Assembly: GCA_032821775.1 (NCBI GenBank) | Contig: JAVLRN010000003.1 | Span: 3,224,001-3,288,000, forward strand | Length of the DNA stretch: 64,000 nt | Direction of reading: 5' to 3' | Source of the DNA: Sanguinoderma infundibulare | Lineage: Eukaryota; Basidiomycota; Agaricomycetes; Polyporales; Polyporaceae | Part shown: positions 48,157 to 57,723 of the stretch, piece by piece | Layout: every line of letters starts with the position of its first letter | How positions within the stretch are numbered: position 1 is the first letter of the stretch | The notes under the pieces: generated by a model | Seen by the model: the letters and a program-made list of their open reading frames with translations, nothing else | What the model was told of the DNA's origin: nothing | The model's database searches: none | Made by a program: the position numbers and the translations under genes

Positions 48157-48336
48157 TCACGATGTCCGACGACTGGTTATATACCGGGGGGCCCTGCGCA
48201 CGGACCATGTTTGCCCTTGTTTGTCACACACGAAATCCGTCAGCGGGTCTGAGGAGGTCTGAGGCGCTCTCAATTTCTGACGTCCAGTATAGCATTTACA
48301 CATGTACACACATGCTGTTCGCAAATTCTTCTCGAA

Positions 48337-48700
48337 CTACGGATACGTTGTGTGTGAATTTACGTTGTGCCACTGCGTCCAGTTGCGCTCCAAAATATCT
48401 GCGGGACAGCGCCTCTGGATACCTGCTGCTGTCTGTTTCAGCTTCTTGGCCATTGGCGCCCAGTCACGAACCAGCCTGCGGTTGTTCTTGACGATCTCCC
48501 CGTCCACCAACACGGTCTCGATGTCCTCGCCCGCCGGAAGGAACACAACGCCAGAGAACGGGTCATCGGCGCCCGCGAGGTTGACAGAGGTCGCGTCAAA
48601 GATGAGAGCCCCAACGCCTCTGCGCCTCCTAGCGTAGCGAGACGGAACGCATCGACGCCGTTGTACTTGAACTTGAACGGCAGGCGTTGACTGGGGTTCC
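48337..48700 (-). pseudogene. Amidohydrolase C-terminal relic
   Basis: The minus strand reads FKYNGVDAFRLATLGGAEAL in one frame, then (about 48620) FDATSVNLAGADDPFSGVVF and VETV-type block EDIETVLVDGEIVKNNRRLV in another, to a stop at 48337. This is the C-terminal part of fungal chlorohydrolase/amidohydrolase proteins (A.RLATLGGAEALGL...GK.ADL..FD...). A deletion of roughly 40 bases at the frame switch removed the segment between GL and FD. No metal-binding HxH part is present. The relic continues, after an inserted SWC4 segment, at 49230-48975. Confidence 0.7.
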
Positions 48701-48970
48701 GGCTATGTACAGGGGCGCGAGCGGATGGTCTCAGACTATCGCACTGGGTGAAGTCCGGCGTAGATCCTGAAGCTGGTATGTCTTCGAAGCCTCTCCCTTT
48801 CTGACTTGTGCTGACGTTCCGGTCAGATGATCCATTCGCCAAGTATAATTTTCGGTCCACTCCGTAAGTGTACTTCTATGATGAATACACCTGGCTCCTC
48901 GAATGTACGTCTCTGCGTGACCCTACAGCTTTTGACTTCACGCCTAACTCGGTGTATAAGATCCACTCCT
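48682..48970 (+). pseudogene. Internal duplicate of the SWC4 gene (intron 1 end to intron 3 end)
   Basis: The sequence matches 57982-58300 of the SWC4 gene nearly base for base in places (GACTGGGGTTCCGGC, GGGTGAAGTCC.GCGTAGATC, TTCCGGTCAGA.TATCCATTC). It includes introns 2 and 3, so it came by DNA duplication and not by reverse transcription. About 25 bases of exon 2 are missing and no frame is kept. It lies in the same orientation as SWC4 and interrupts the amidohydrolase relic on the other strand. Confidence 0.85.
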
Positions 48971-48974
48971 TGAG

Positions 48975-50932
48975 CTACTCGCGCTGCCACTGCAGCGTCT
49001 CGGCCTCGTCGGCGTACTCGACCGTCGGGAAGAGTTGCGTGTTCGTGCTCTCGTGTGAGGGCGCCCCGGTGACCCGCGCGCCGGACTCGAGGGCGGCGTT
49101 GAGCGACGGGGAGGTGTGTACAGGCGTGTGCGCGGCGTGGAAGTGGTCGAGCATGGTTGTGGTGCCGTCGTCGAGCATATCGATGTAGCCCACTAGCTGG
49201 CCAATGGCGACTTCTTCGGCCGTGATAGTCCCTTCGCGTTCCGGGTTGGTCTCCCCCGGGGACGCGAGCGAGGAAGTGAGGGAGCCAAGGACCCTGTCGA
49301 ACTCGAGGCTGCCAATTTGGACAGAGGAGATGGAGTGCTGGTGGGCGTTCCCATTGGCGGCTTCTTGGAGATCGACCAGGAAGCGTGAGATAAGGATGGC
49401 GGTTATTCTGTACAGGTTGTGAGGAGGGTTAATGAGTTATGACATCATGGTGGGAAAGAGAAGCAGACGCCACGCAGGGGGACGGACGTACGGTTCGTTA
49501 AGGAGTACGATGTTGCTCGCGTTATCGATGTCGACGCCGTTGTTAACAAGAGTCTACATGAAACTTGAGCAAGGGCAATAAGGAAGTCCCCTGACGTTTA
49601 GACTTACCGAAGACACAGAGAACGTCAGGTGGAGGATGTTCATGATCAACAGGACACTGGAATGAGGTCAGCACGAGATGGAATGGGTTCTAGGACCCGG
49701 CATACATGAAGTATATGACACCTGGCAAATGAAATGTCGAATTAAATGATTCATACCGGCGGGTGCAGTCATTTTTGCTCACCATTTCTGAAGATGATGC
49801 TTGAGAGAGACGTACTTTGACCCAGTCGCTTCATCTCCCTAGCATTCTTGAACGTCGCGGTCCAAGTGATGGCGACGACCAATAGATCCGCTGCGATGAG
49901 GCAAACTCGAGAGACAACAGTGACTGGGTAAAATGGGAGACATGGACTTCAGCTTCTGCCGCATCGCGTTACCGGAACTGGTAGACAGTACGCACAACTA
50001 CGAGTAGGGGTGTTCCAATATATCAGTGTTTCTGGCTTTCCTGACAACAACATACTCACTCTTGCTCTACGACATAATCGAGCTTGCCCTCCGAACTACA
50101 GCCGAAGTCCGGGTCTATAAAGTAGGTTGCATAGCCAAGCCTCGTCTTCGGATGTGAGTAAGTTGATCGAAGATCTCGACACTTGTGAGACTTACGTAGT
50201 TTACGACCACAGGTGCGAGAGAGAGTATGAAGACCAGGGCAGCGATCGTCCATCTCCGACCGCTGAGTACGTAGGCCCGTAAGCCCGAGAATGCTTATTG
50301 AGACATAGGAACTCGTCATTATAGCTGCCATTAAGAATGAAGAGTTGGCCAATGGTGCATACCGGCCCAGGGAACATATTGGAAGATCTGCAGGATCTGT
50401 ATGCACCAATTGATTGCATTACAGCTGCGTGAGTCTAGGTGAGCCCACAGAGTGCTGTTTGGAGACGTGCTGATCGCTTACCCCTACAATATTTTGGGAT
50501 CAGCAGTATTCAGGACGAAAAGTAATCACACCTACTGCAGGAGTGCTTGGGTTAGGCCATGGCACATCGAGCACATTGACTACCAACGGTAGATAACGAT
50601 TGAAGAAAAACAGGATGGACGAGACGGTAATTTTGCGCCTCCAGAAGAGCTCGACCTCTTTGTTGAAGGTGATCGGGAACTCGTACAATATAAGGGCTAT
50701 CCAGTATTGACGAGGATGTCAGAACGAATGCCGCCACGCTCTGAGTCTGAGTCTGAGACAGAATCTGTGGCACACTCACCGGCAGCGACTGTGCGGAAGT
50801 AATTTTCTATCTGTCTGGGGGAGACAAGGAGGAGATAGGAGATGGGGTAAGTAAGTACTTTCTGGAGTTGAACAGAACTACTCACTCGGAATCAAACCCA
50901 GCGACAAGCGGCGCATTATCAGAACTCGACAT
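48975..50932 (-). CDS. DUF6533 membrane protein, copy B, fused in frame to an amidohydrolase fragment
   Basis: The start at 50932 reads MSSSDNAPLVAGFDS; exon 2 (QIENYFRTVAA) is the normal 35 nt. The core reads EFPITFNKEVELFWRRKITV and LFFFNRYLPLVVNV, later CNAINWCIQILQIFQYVPWA and AFSGLRAYVLSGRRWTIAAL. The last exon is 49407-48975 (433 nt). It begins ITAILISRFLVDLQEAANGN, as in the other copies, but instead of the usual acidic end it runs on in frame through EEVAIGQLVGYIDMLDDGTT and HFHAAHTPVHTSPSLNAALE to a stop. That is a segment of the amidohydrolase family. Middle exons were not all placed. Seven-helix proteins of unknown function; whether the fusion is expressed is unknown. Confidence 0.55.
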
Positions 50933-50989
50933 GACTGAGGGAAGAAGCGATGGAAGTGGACGAAAGAGCGACTTGACCGAGGAGGGCAC

Positions 50990-51480
50990 CGTACCCAGTA
51001 TCAAATACTCGACGCCCACATCTGGCGGAACATACTGATGCTATGCAAGCTGCGGTTTTAGTGCGGTGCTCAACAAGATGGGGCAGTAATGCAACCAAGT
51101 ACTTACCGCTCAGCGGATCCGACAAGGATCCGATCACTCCGGTAGAACCACGTCGACTCCAGGAGATTTTGTACCTATGAAAATTTACATCGCGGGGACG
51201 CCGATGCTTCGTAATGCCTGTGGTCAGGCTGTGGTCACTCCGAAGATTAGCACTCGCACTGCATGAACCATAGCCCTACACCCACTCGCGTCTCCGCCAC
51301 CTCTCAGGCTTCTATCAGAGTCGAGAATTATATCGCATGTTGAGTAAGATGTGTATTGTCATAATTTATAATGTAATGATGTCATGAACGACCAGCGACG
51401 GCGTGGTGAATTCGTGCGGACGTTCTGCTTGAGTTCTGGACTCACAATCCTGCTGGAGCCGTGAACGGGTCCACGGTCTG
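50990..51480. repeat. Flanking repeat of DUF6533 copy B
   Basis: It shares short blocks with the sequence upstream of copies A and C, for example GTGCAATACTCGACG-like and TTCTGGACTCACAATCCTGC (about 51430), but is more diverged. No coding sequence recognised. Confidence 0.45.
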
Positions 51481-51627
51481 TATCCGCGTCGTCCGCAAGC
51501 CTGAGAGTGAAGGCCGAGGTATGGCAAGGCAGGAGTGGGAATATGAAGCGTAGGTATGTGCGGAGATGGACAGAGAATTCGTTGGATGTGGGGGAAAGAT
51601 GAAGGTGAATGACCGCGTCTATAGATG

Positions 51628-52290
51628 TCATGTGCCGAATGCCGTATGCCTATGGAGCACGGCCGGCTGCTGCTGCCCCGCGAGCTGTGCTTGCGCCTTG
51701 TCCCCGCCCGCGAATCGTGCCCTGGCCGACTCCGCGTTGAGTCTTGGGCCGCGGCCTGACCACGCGTGGCTTTGCCTCGGGACCAGTAACATCGCCGCCG
51801 TCCGCGTCGTCGTCGCCACCTTCCAGGAGGGACTTCCCGCGCTCTGGCCCTCGTGAGCCATGATTGTCGCGACGTCGCCCATGCGTACGAGACGATCGCC
51901 TGGTGCATGAGCGTGGTCCCGTCCGGCGGAACGCGAGCCCTGAGCGTGACGCAGCCGTCAGGGTGGAGTTCGCCCTGGCCGTCCAGCCCTGCTCTATGGG
52001 CTTCTCCCACTGCACTGGACCGCGTGCGCGTCGTTGGCCCATTTAGGAAATGGGAGGAGACGCATTGGGGAGCCCTAGTGCGCCGGTGCCCGGACGATGC
52101 GGGAGTCAAACTCGAAAATCGCTTTGAGCGTGGCGTCGGTGTGTGCGGATGTACGAGCGGCGTGGAAGACGGTCGTAATGCCGACATGATTTGAGGAAGC
52201 CGGCGAGCGTTGTAATTGCGACTTATTCGGAAGTCCCTGTCCCTTGAATCGAGCTCGAAAGTGGGATTGAATTCGCTTGGTGAGGGAAGG
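51628..52290 (-). pseudogene. Second amidohydrolase-like relic with a duplicated 3' module
   Basis: At about 52225-52080 the minus strand reads GITTVFHAARTSAHTDATLK, the diverged counterpart of GTTTMLDHFHAAHTPVHTSP in copy B's tail. Further on, LDGQGELHPDGCVTL recalls the family's D-G-R-V-T-L-G-L block. Frames switch several times. 51628-51850 (reading KPRVVRPRPKTQRGVGQGTI in one frame) has a counterpart at 55925-56230 (KPRLVKPWPKPQYGNSQGTI), showing that this module was duplicated too. No intact reading frame remains. Confidence 0.5.
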
Positions 52291-52299
52291 GGTCAAGGT

Positions 52300-53540
52300 C
52301 GGAATCTCGGGGCACAATTACAGATACCACGACACCGTGATCATCGATCAGGCTCAGATGCCGCATTATAAGGCACGCATGAAGGTTTGAATGGCTGGCC
52401 CGTAAAACTGTCATGAAGATGTGCGTATGTTACGGCGGCCGGTCAGTGTTGTGCTGATACTCTGGGAATGACACAACTGGAATCCCGTACCAAGGCCATC
52501 CACGTGTCAAGGCATTTGGAACGAATTCAGGGAATAGGATGAGGGCACCGTACTGGGGAGTGTCGACGAAACCTCCTGGTCCTAACCGTCGACCCTCAAT
52601 TCCAGGTTCAGGCGCGATGTTCCCGGAGGTTCCCCCGCAACGCCGGCGTTTGTACATCTGCGTTGTCTTGAAGATTCGGGGATCGTCGCTCTCTTGGACG
52701 GAATTTGAGATGGCACCGCCTTGGAGCAGGTCCAGAGGAGCGGCTCCGAGTTGGCAGCGTGGTCGAGTTGAAAGAGGCGTTGGGAGCGGGTGAGTTGGGA
52801 CTCAGTTCGGTTCGCTTGGTGGCGCAAACATGGCGCGGCCCGGGATCCGGAGCCCGATACTGTTCCGAAACGGTTGAAGGGCCGCCCCCGGTGTCGCACT
52901 ACCGCTTTCCTTGTTGCCATCCTCCTCCCAGTGCTTCGTATTGTCCTTTTTTCTCGGCACTGAGCACCTGTTTTTCAGATGACGAGCAATGGGCGGGGGA
53001 TTCACTGGCACTTCTGCTCCGAGTCTAACCTGACGCTGGTAGTAACTTGAAAGCCGACCATAACTCATAGTATATCGCCACGAGGAGAACCACTCATCAG
53101 GACCGCCCAAAGTAACAGTGCAGTCCACAATACTTACTGAACTATAACTATGCCGCAAAACGGATTTGCTATCTGGATGCCACAAGTCAACCGGGCCCTT
53201 CCCACGGCCCCTACAGGTGAGCCGCAAGGGGACCCACATACACACAGCGCTCGCGCTCGAATTGACAAGAAGGGATCGTATTCTAAAGCGCACAAGCCTG
53301 CCTTCAGTTATGTGGTCATTCAGAGCAGCCACCCAAGAAAACTCTATACTGGGGGGGAACACGAACAGAAACAAATTTCCATCTAGCGTATTCCGGTCAT
53401 CTGAGAAGTGTGAACACGAGTCTAACAGCAGCACGCATGCCAGAATCTACCAAGTACAACAACATCTAGCGTACATCTGTAGACCGAGGACGTGAGCCGC
53501 AATCTTCGCGGTTAGAGTGAGGTATGGCACACCTGTGCGA
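52300..53540. other. Region without a recognised gene
   Basis: Short open frames occur on both strands (52430-52657 and 52582-52920 on minus, 52705-53028 on plus), but none shows a known motif, coding periodicity like the neighbours, or a convincing exon structure. It may be decayed gene sequence. Confidence 0.3.
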
Positions 53541-53543
53541 CGA

Positions 53544-55358
53544 TCAGCGCGAATTGACCGCGCTCGAGGATGCCTGTCCATTGGCTGCCTCCGGGTCTGG
53601 ACTGGGATTGAGGTCGTCCGACCCCGATTCCACGTTCGCAATGTCTTCCTCGGCGATGGAGGGATCCGAGCTGAGGTCGAGTGCTTCATGCTCCGAGATA
53701 GCTTCCCCTGGGGCGGGAAGCGAAGAAGTGACGGAGCCGAGAACCTCATTGAACTTGGGGCTGCTAATCGGGACAGACGAGAGGGAGTGCTGGTGGGCGG
53801 TGCCGTTGGCGGCTTCTTGGAGGTCAAAGAAGAAGCGAGAGATGAGGATGGCCGTTATTCTATACGCAGGTGCGGAGGATGGTCAATGAGCTGGAACATC
53901 ACAATTGGAAAGAGAAGAAGGCACCGCTGGGGTGGACGTACGGTTCGATAAGGGCTATGATGTTGCTCGCGTTATCAGCGTTGGCGTCATTTTGGACCAG
54001 GATCTACATGGAACTTGAGCACGGGTAACAAGGAAATCCACTGACATTTAGACTTACTGAAGACAGGGAGAATGCCAGGTGGAGGAGGTTCATGATTAAC
54101 AGGACGCTGGAATGAAGTCAGCCCGAGATAGAAAGGGTTCTGGGAGGACATACATGAAGTACATGACACCTAGCAAGCGAAATGTTGAATGAAATGATTT
54201 ATGCAGAGCAATCACTGTTTTTGCTTACCATTCCTGAGCATGATGCTTGACAGTGACATGCTTTGACCCAGCAGCTTCATCTCCCTGGCATTCTTGTACG
54301 TCCCAGCCCAAGTGATGGCTACCACCAGTAGATCCGATGAAATGAGACAAACTCGAGAAACGATCACGACTGGATAGAATAGGAAACGCGGACTTCAGTT
54401 GTAGCACACCGCATTTCAAAACCTGGGTATAGATGGTACGTACAACTAAAGCAGAAGTGTTCCACTGTATCAGCATGTCTGTCTTTCATTACAATGTCAT
54501 ACCCACATGTGCTTTATCGCATCAGAGATCTTGAAGCCTGCAACGCAGCCGAATTCGGGGTCTACGAGGATGACTGTATAGCCGATACTCGTCTGTAGGC
54601 GCGAATGCGTCAGTCTCACCACTCCAATAAACTCTCAATCCCTGTGAGACTTACGTAGTTTATGACCACAGGCGCGAGAGAGAGTATGAAGATGAAGGCG
54701 GCGATCGTCCACCTCTGACCGCTGAGCGCGTAGGCTCGCAAGCTAGAGAACGCTTATTGAGACATGGGAAATGTCAAAATAGATGCAGTTAAGGATATAA
54801 AGTTAGCAAATGATGCGTACCGGCCCAAGGAACATATTGGAAGAACTCCAGGATAAATTGGGACCAAATGACTGACGTACAGCTGGGTTCTAGGTGAGCC
54901 CCGAAGGTGCTGTTCGGAGACGTGCCAATCCCTTACCTCTGTGACCATGTGAGTTTGGTAGTCATCGATGACAGAAAGTAATAGCACGCACCGCAAGGGT
55001 CGTTGGGCCATGCCATGGCCCTCCAAACACATTATATGCCAAGGGCACATAACGGTTGAGGAAAAATAGGATGGTCGAGACCGTAACTTTACGCCTCCAA
55101 AAGAGTTCGACCTCTCTGTCGAAGGTGATCGTGAACTCGTACATCATAAGGGCTATCCAGCATCGACGATGACATCAGAACGAAACTGGCCACGCTGAGT
55201 GTGAGACAGAATTTGTTGCACACTCACCGAGAGCGGCTGTGACGAAGTAATTTGCTATTTGGCTAGAGGAGAAGGTATAAGGAGGTCACAGAGCTGCAGA
55301 GAACCACTCACATAGAATCAAAATCAGCGGCGAGCGCGGCATTATCGGAATCTGACAT
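53544..55358 (-). CDS. DUF6533 membrane protein, copy C
   Basis: The start at 55358 reads MSDSDNAALAADFDS. Exon 1 is 55358-55312, exon 2 is 55262-55228 (35 nt, frame kept), exon 3 starts at 55152 and reads YEFTITFDREVELFWRRKV and LFFLNRYVPLAYNVFG. A later exon gives ILEFFQYVPWA, and another gives AFSSLRAYALSGQRWTIAAF and IFILSLAPVVINY. The last exon, 53859-53544, ends in an acidic Ser-rich tail (EEDIANVESGSDDLNPSPDP). I see no frameshift in the parts I could check. The core (Y-x-x-x-T-F-D-x-E-V...W...L-F-x-L-N-R-Y) is diagnostic of DUF6533; the function is unknown and the proteins look like seven-helix membrane proteins. Middle exon borders are not exact. Confidence 0.65.
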
Positions 55359-55861
55359 GGTTCGGAGAAAGGCAGAGGGTGGCTTGTCTGAGGAGGGCAC
55401 GGCACCCAAGTCAACTGCCATTAAATATTCGACGTCCCCATCTAGCAGAAGTCCATCATATCCAAGCTCTAGGACAACCTGCGGTCCCGGTATTCAACAA
55501 GATAGGATGCAGTAACGCCACTGAACTCTCACCGTTCGATAGATGCGGTCACTCTGAGTGATGGCACCGCCACGTCGTCGGCTCAGTCTACGGGATTTGC
55601 TACTCGTGCCCGTGATATTTGTAGTGCGAAGACGAGAACGCTTCGTAGTCGTCAATTCAACTGTTCGAATACCAGAACCACATCGCCCGCGAGTTCTGGA
55701 CTCACAATCCTGCTGGAGCCGCGAACAGATCGCGGTCGGTATCCGCATCTTCGCAAGTGTGAAGGTCGGCATGGAAAGGCTGGGGTGCAATTATGCGAAG
55801 ATGGACAGAGGTGTGGGGGATAGATGAAGACGAATGAATGCGTTCTATAGATGATGTCGTG

Positions 55862-55896
55862 TGCCGAATGCCGAATGCCGAACGCCGTATGCCGAG
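55862..55896 (+). repeat. Short tandem repeat, 7-bp unit TGCCGAA
   Basis: About five units, the first three perfect (TGCCGAATGCCGAATGCCGAA), later ones diverged (CGCCGTA, TGCCGAG). A related short run is at about 51630-51648 in the paralogous block. Confidence 0.6.
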
Positions 55897-55924
55897 TGTC
55901 GCGTGTGGAATGTATGCTGAACTG

Positions 55925-56490
55925 CTAGAAGACAGGTGTGTTTGATGCTCGTCCAGTCAAGCCGCGTCCTTCTGAACAGGCTTTGCCGCCGTCTTTGGCA
56001 TCGCCTTGTGCGCACTGGCAGCAAAAGCACCTCCAGCGCCAGCCTTCTTGACGACGAGCTTGGGACGCTCCTCGGCGACGGTCCGCGCGGATGGTGCACG
56101 GCCAGCAGCTCTTGCCACTCCGCGAGTTGTGCTTGCTCATCGATCGTCTGCGCCCGCGAATCGTGCCCTGGCTGTTTCCGTATTGAGGCTTGGGCCACGG
56201 CTTGACCAAGCGTGGCTTTGGCTCGGTCAGCTGCAGCATCGTCAACCTCCGTGGCGTCGTCGCCGCTGCCTCCTTGGAGAGTCTTCCCGCACGTCCGTCC
56301 AATGATGGACACGCGAGAGCTAGGCCCGACGGGCTTGCCAGTGGCGCCAGCCTTGCGCGCAGGGGCGAGCATGTTGTCGTCGAGCTGGTCCTTATTCCGA
56401 GTCGGTTGTTTGTCCGCCATTAGGTTGAACCCCTTTCGTTTCGCAGTCCTCGCCAAAACCGCCATCGAAGCCGGGGTCCCAGGGATCACG
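55925..56490 (-). pseudogene. Relic module paralogous to 51628-51850
   Basis: One minus-strand frame gives QPGHDSRAQTIDEQAQLAEW, another gives VAEERPKLVVKKAGAGGAFA and ends KPVQKDAA. The two would need a frame change at about 56080, perhaps an old intron. I do not recognise the parent gene. The segment is joined on its left side (minus-strand 5') to the DUF6533 fragment D. Confidence 0.35.
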
Positions 56491-56499
56491 CGGCAATAC

Positions 56500-56618
56500 G
56501 AGCGACTGTATAAGTAAGTCTCTATTCGACTGAAGGAGAAAGGGTGGAGTCGAACAGTACTAGCTACTCGCCTAGAATCAAACTCGGCGATAAGGTCAGC
56601 ATTAACATAATTCGACAA
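56500..56618 (-). pseudogene. DUF6533 5' fragment D (exons 1-2, start codon lost)
   Basis: The minus strand reads SNYVNADLIAEFDS, matching exon 1 of copies A-C, preceded by TTG where they have ATG. After a GC-type former donor (GCGAGT) and about 35 bases it reads RIETYLYS, matching exon 2. Similarity stops there. Upstream sequence (56650-56850) shows the same flanking repeat as copies A and C. Confidence 0.55.
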
Positions 56619-56649
56619 GAGTCAGTAAGCAGAGGTGGAGAGCGACTTG

Positions 56650-56850
56650 AAGGGATCGCAGTCAACTACCACGACACGTGCGATGTCACTCTGGTAGAAG
56701 TCGTTGATGTCAATCCGGTGTTCAACCAGGTATGTGGCAGTAATGCAACCGGGCACTTACCGTACAACAAATGTTTCACAGCAGCTGAACCTCCTTCTGA
56801 TTCCACCGCAACTACTCCGTCGTCGGCTCAGTCTATAGGAATTCACTACT
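56650..56850. repeat. Flanking repeat of DUF6533 fragment D
   Basis: It shares GTAGAAGTCGTTGATGTCAA, CGGTGTTCAACCAGGTATGT (with small changes) and GTCGGCTCAGTCTA with the repeat upstream of copy A (31890-32060). Confidence 0.6.
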
Positions 56851-56952
56851 AGCAACTACGCCTTGATTGATTTTTGCATTGCGAGAAGGGGGGTCTTCGT
56901 AGTAACCAATGCAACTAGCATCTGCGAATGGTCGAGCCCGTATCTCCTACGA

Positions 56953-57673
56953 TCAGAATGGAGGGGCGTCCCGCCACTTCTGCGGTGTTAGAGGGAGAAG
57001 AGCGGCTGCGACGCGTCGCCCTTCCTCGGCAAGGAGGTTGTATGTTGAACATGCGTTTCGCTGTGCAGTGTTGAGAAATACAGCAGCGGAGATTGCAAGA
57101 GGGTACGGCTCACTGTGTTCATGATGTCGACCTGGATGCCGACTTGATTCAAATACTGCCGGAGGGTAGGGGGCATCATCTCGACTCGCTGCCCCGTACC
57201 TACGAGAAGGATCTCTATTGCATTAAAACACCCATGTCAAAGCCAAGGCCCTCCGCGCGTATAATGGGACATCACTTGCCTGGTTTCGGCACGACCGTGT
57301 CAAATATCTCGAAATGCTCCCGCGTCCACCCGTCCCACGTCTTCTCGGGCACGTTCCACAGAAACACCTTTCCGTTCAGGAAGATGCAAGCCGAAGGGAG
57401 CACGAGCCCGTCCGCGAGCTGGATGCCGTTCGCGGTGATCGTCTTGACCTGCACCGCAGGCGCGTCCCCACCAGAAAGGATGTTGGTCAGGCCGCCGTCA
57501 TTTGAGGAGTACCTTCGGACGTTTGAAAACCCCCAGGTGTGCGCATGGGGACACAATGAAGGGGATATACGAGCAGATTGTCTGAGCACAGAGAAAGCAG
57601 CGGGACGGAAAGCCGTAGACAGCATCATGGTGAGCGCGAGGGCCACGAATGGCCTACGCGCGATCGCAGCCAC
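56953..57673 (-). CDS. NDUFAF3-type complex I assembly factor (DUF498/Mth938 fold)
   Basis: Three exons on the minus strand: 57673-57280, 57214-57114 and 57060-56953; 200 aa. A mitochondrial presequence-like N-terminus (MAAIARRPFVALALTMMLST) leads into the Mth938 domain: VKTITANGIQLADGLVLPSA, FDTVVPKPEILLVGTGQRV and MNTRNACSTYNLLAEEGRRV, the last being the family's diagnostic T-x-x-A-C-x-T-Y-N. NDUFAF3 works early in assembly of respiratory complex I in mitochondria. Intron 1 has a GC donor (AG|GCAAGT at 57279); without it the protein would stop at KPGK. The start is 50 bp from that of the divergent SWC4 gene. Confidence 0.9.
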
Positions 57674-57723
57674 AGCAGCGTATGGGCGCCTTCACGCCTT
57701 GACTTCATACCACTTGCTTCGCC
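57674..57723. promoter_or_regulatory. 50-bp divergent promoter NDUFAF3 / SWC4
   Basis: Only 50 bases separate the start codons of the minus-strand NDUFAF3 gene and the plus-strand SWC4 gene. Both must be driven from this interval or from within each other's 5' coding part. No specific site was recognised. Confidence 0.5.

Noticed and set aside
29740..56900. A transposon as the carrier of the DUF6533 units
   Set aside because: No transposase, reverse transcriptase, long terminal repeats or inverted ends were recognised; retained introns argue for DNA-level segmental duplication instead.
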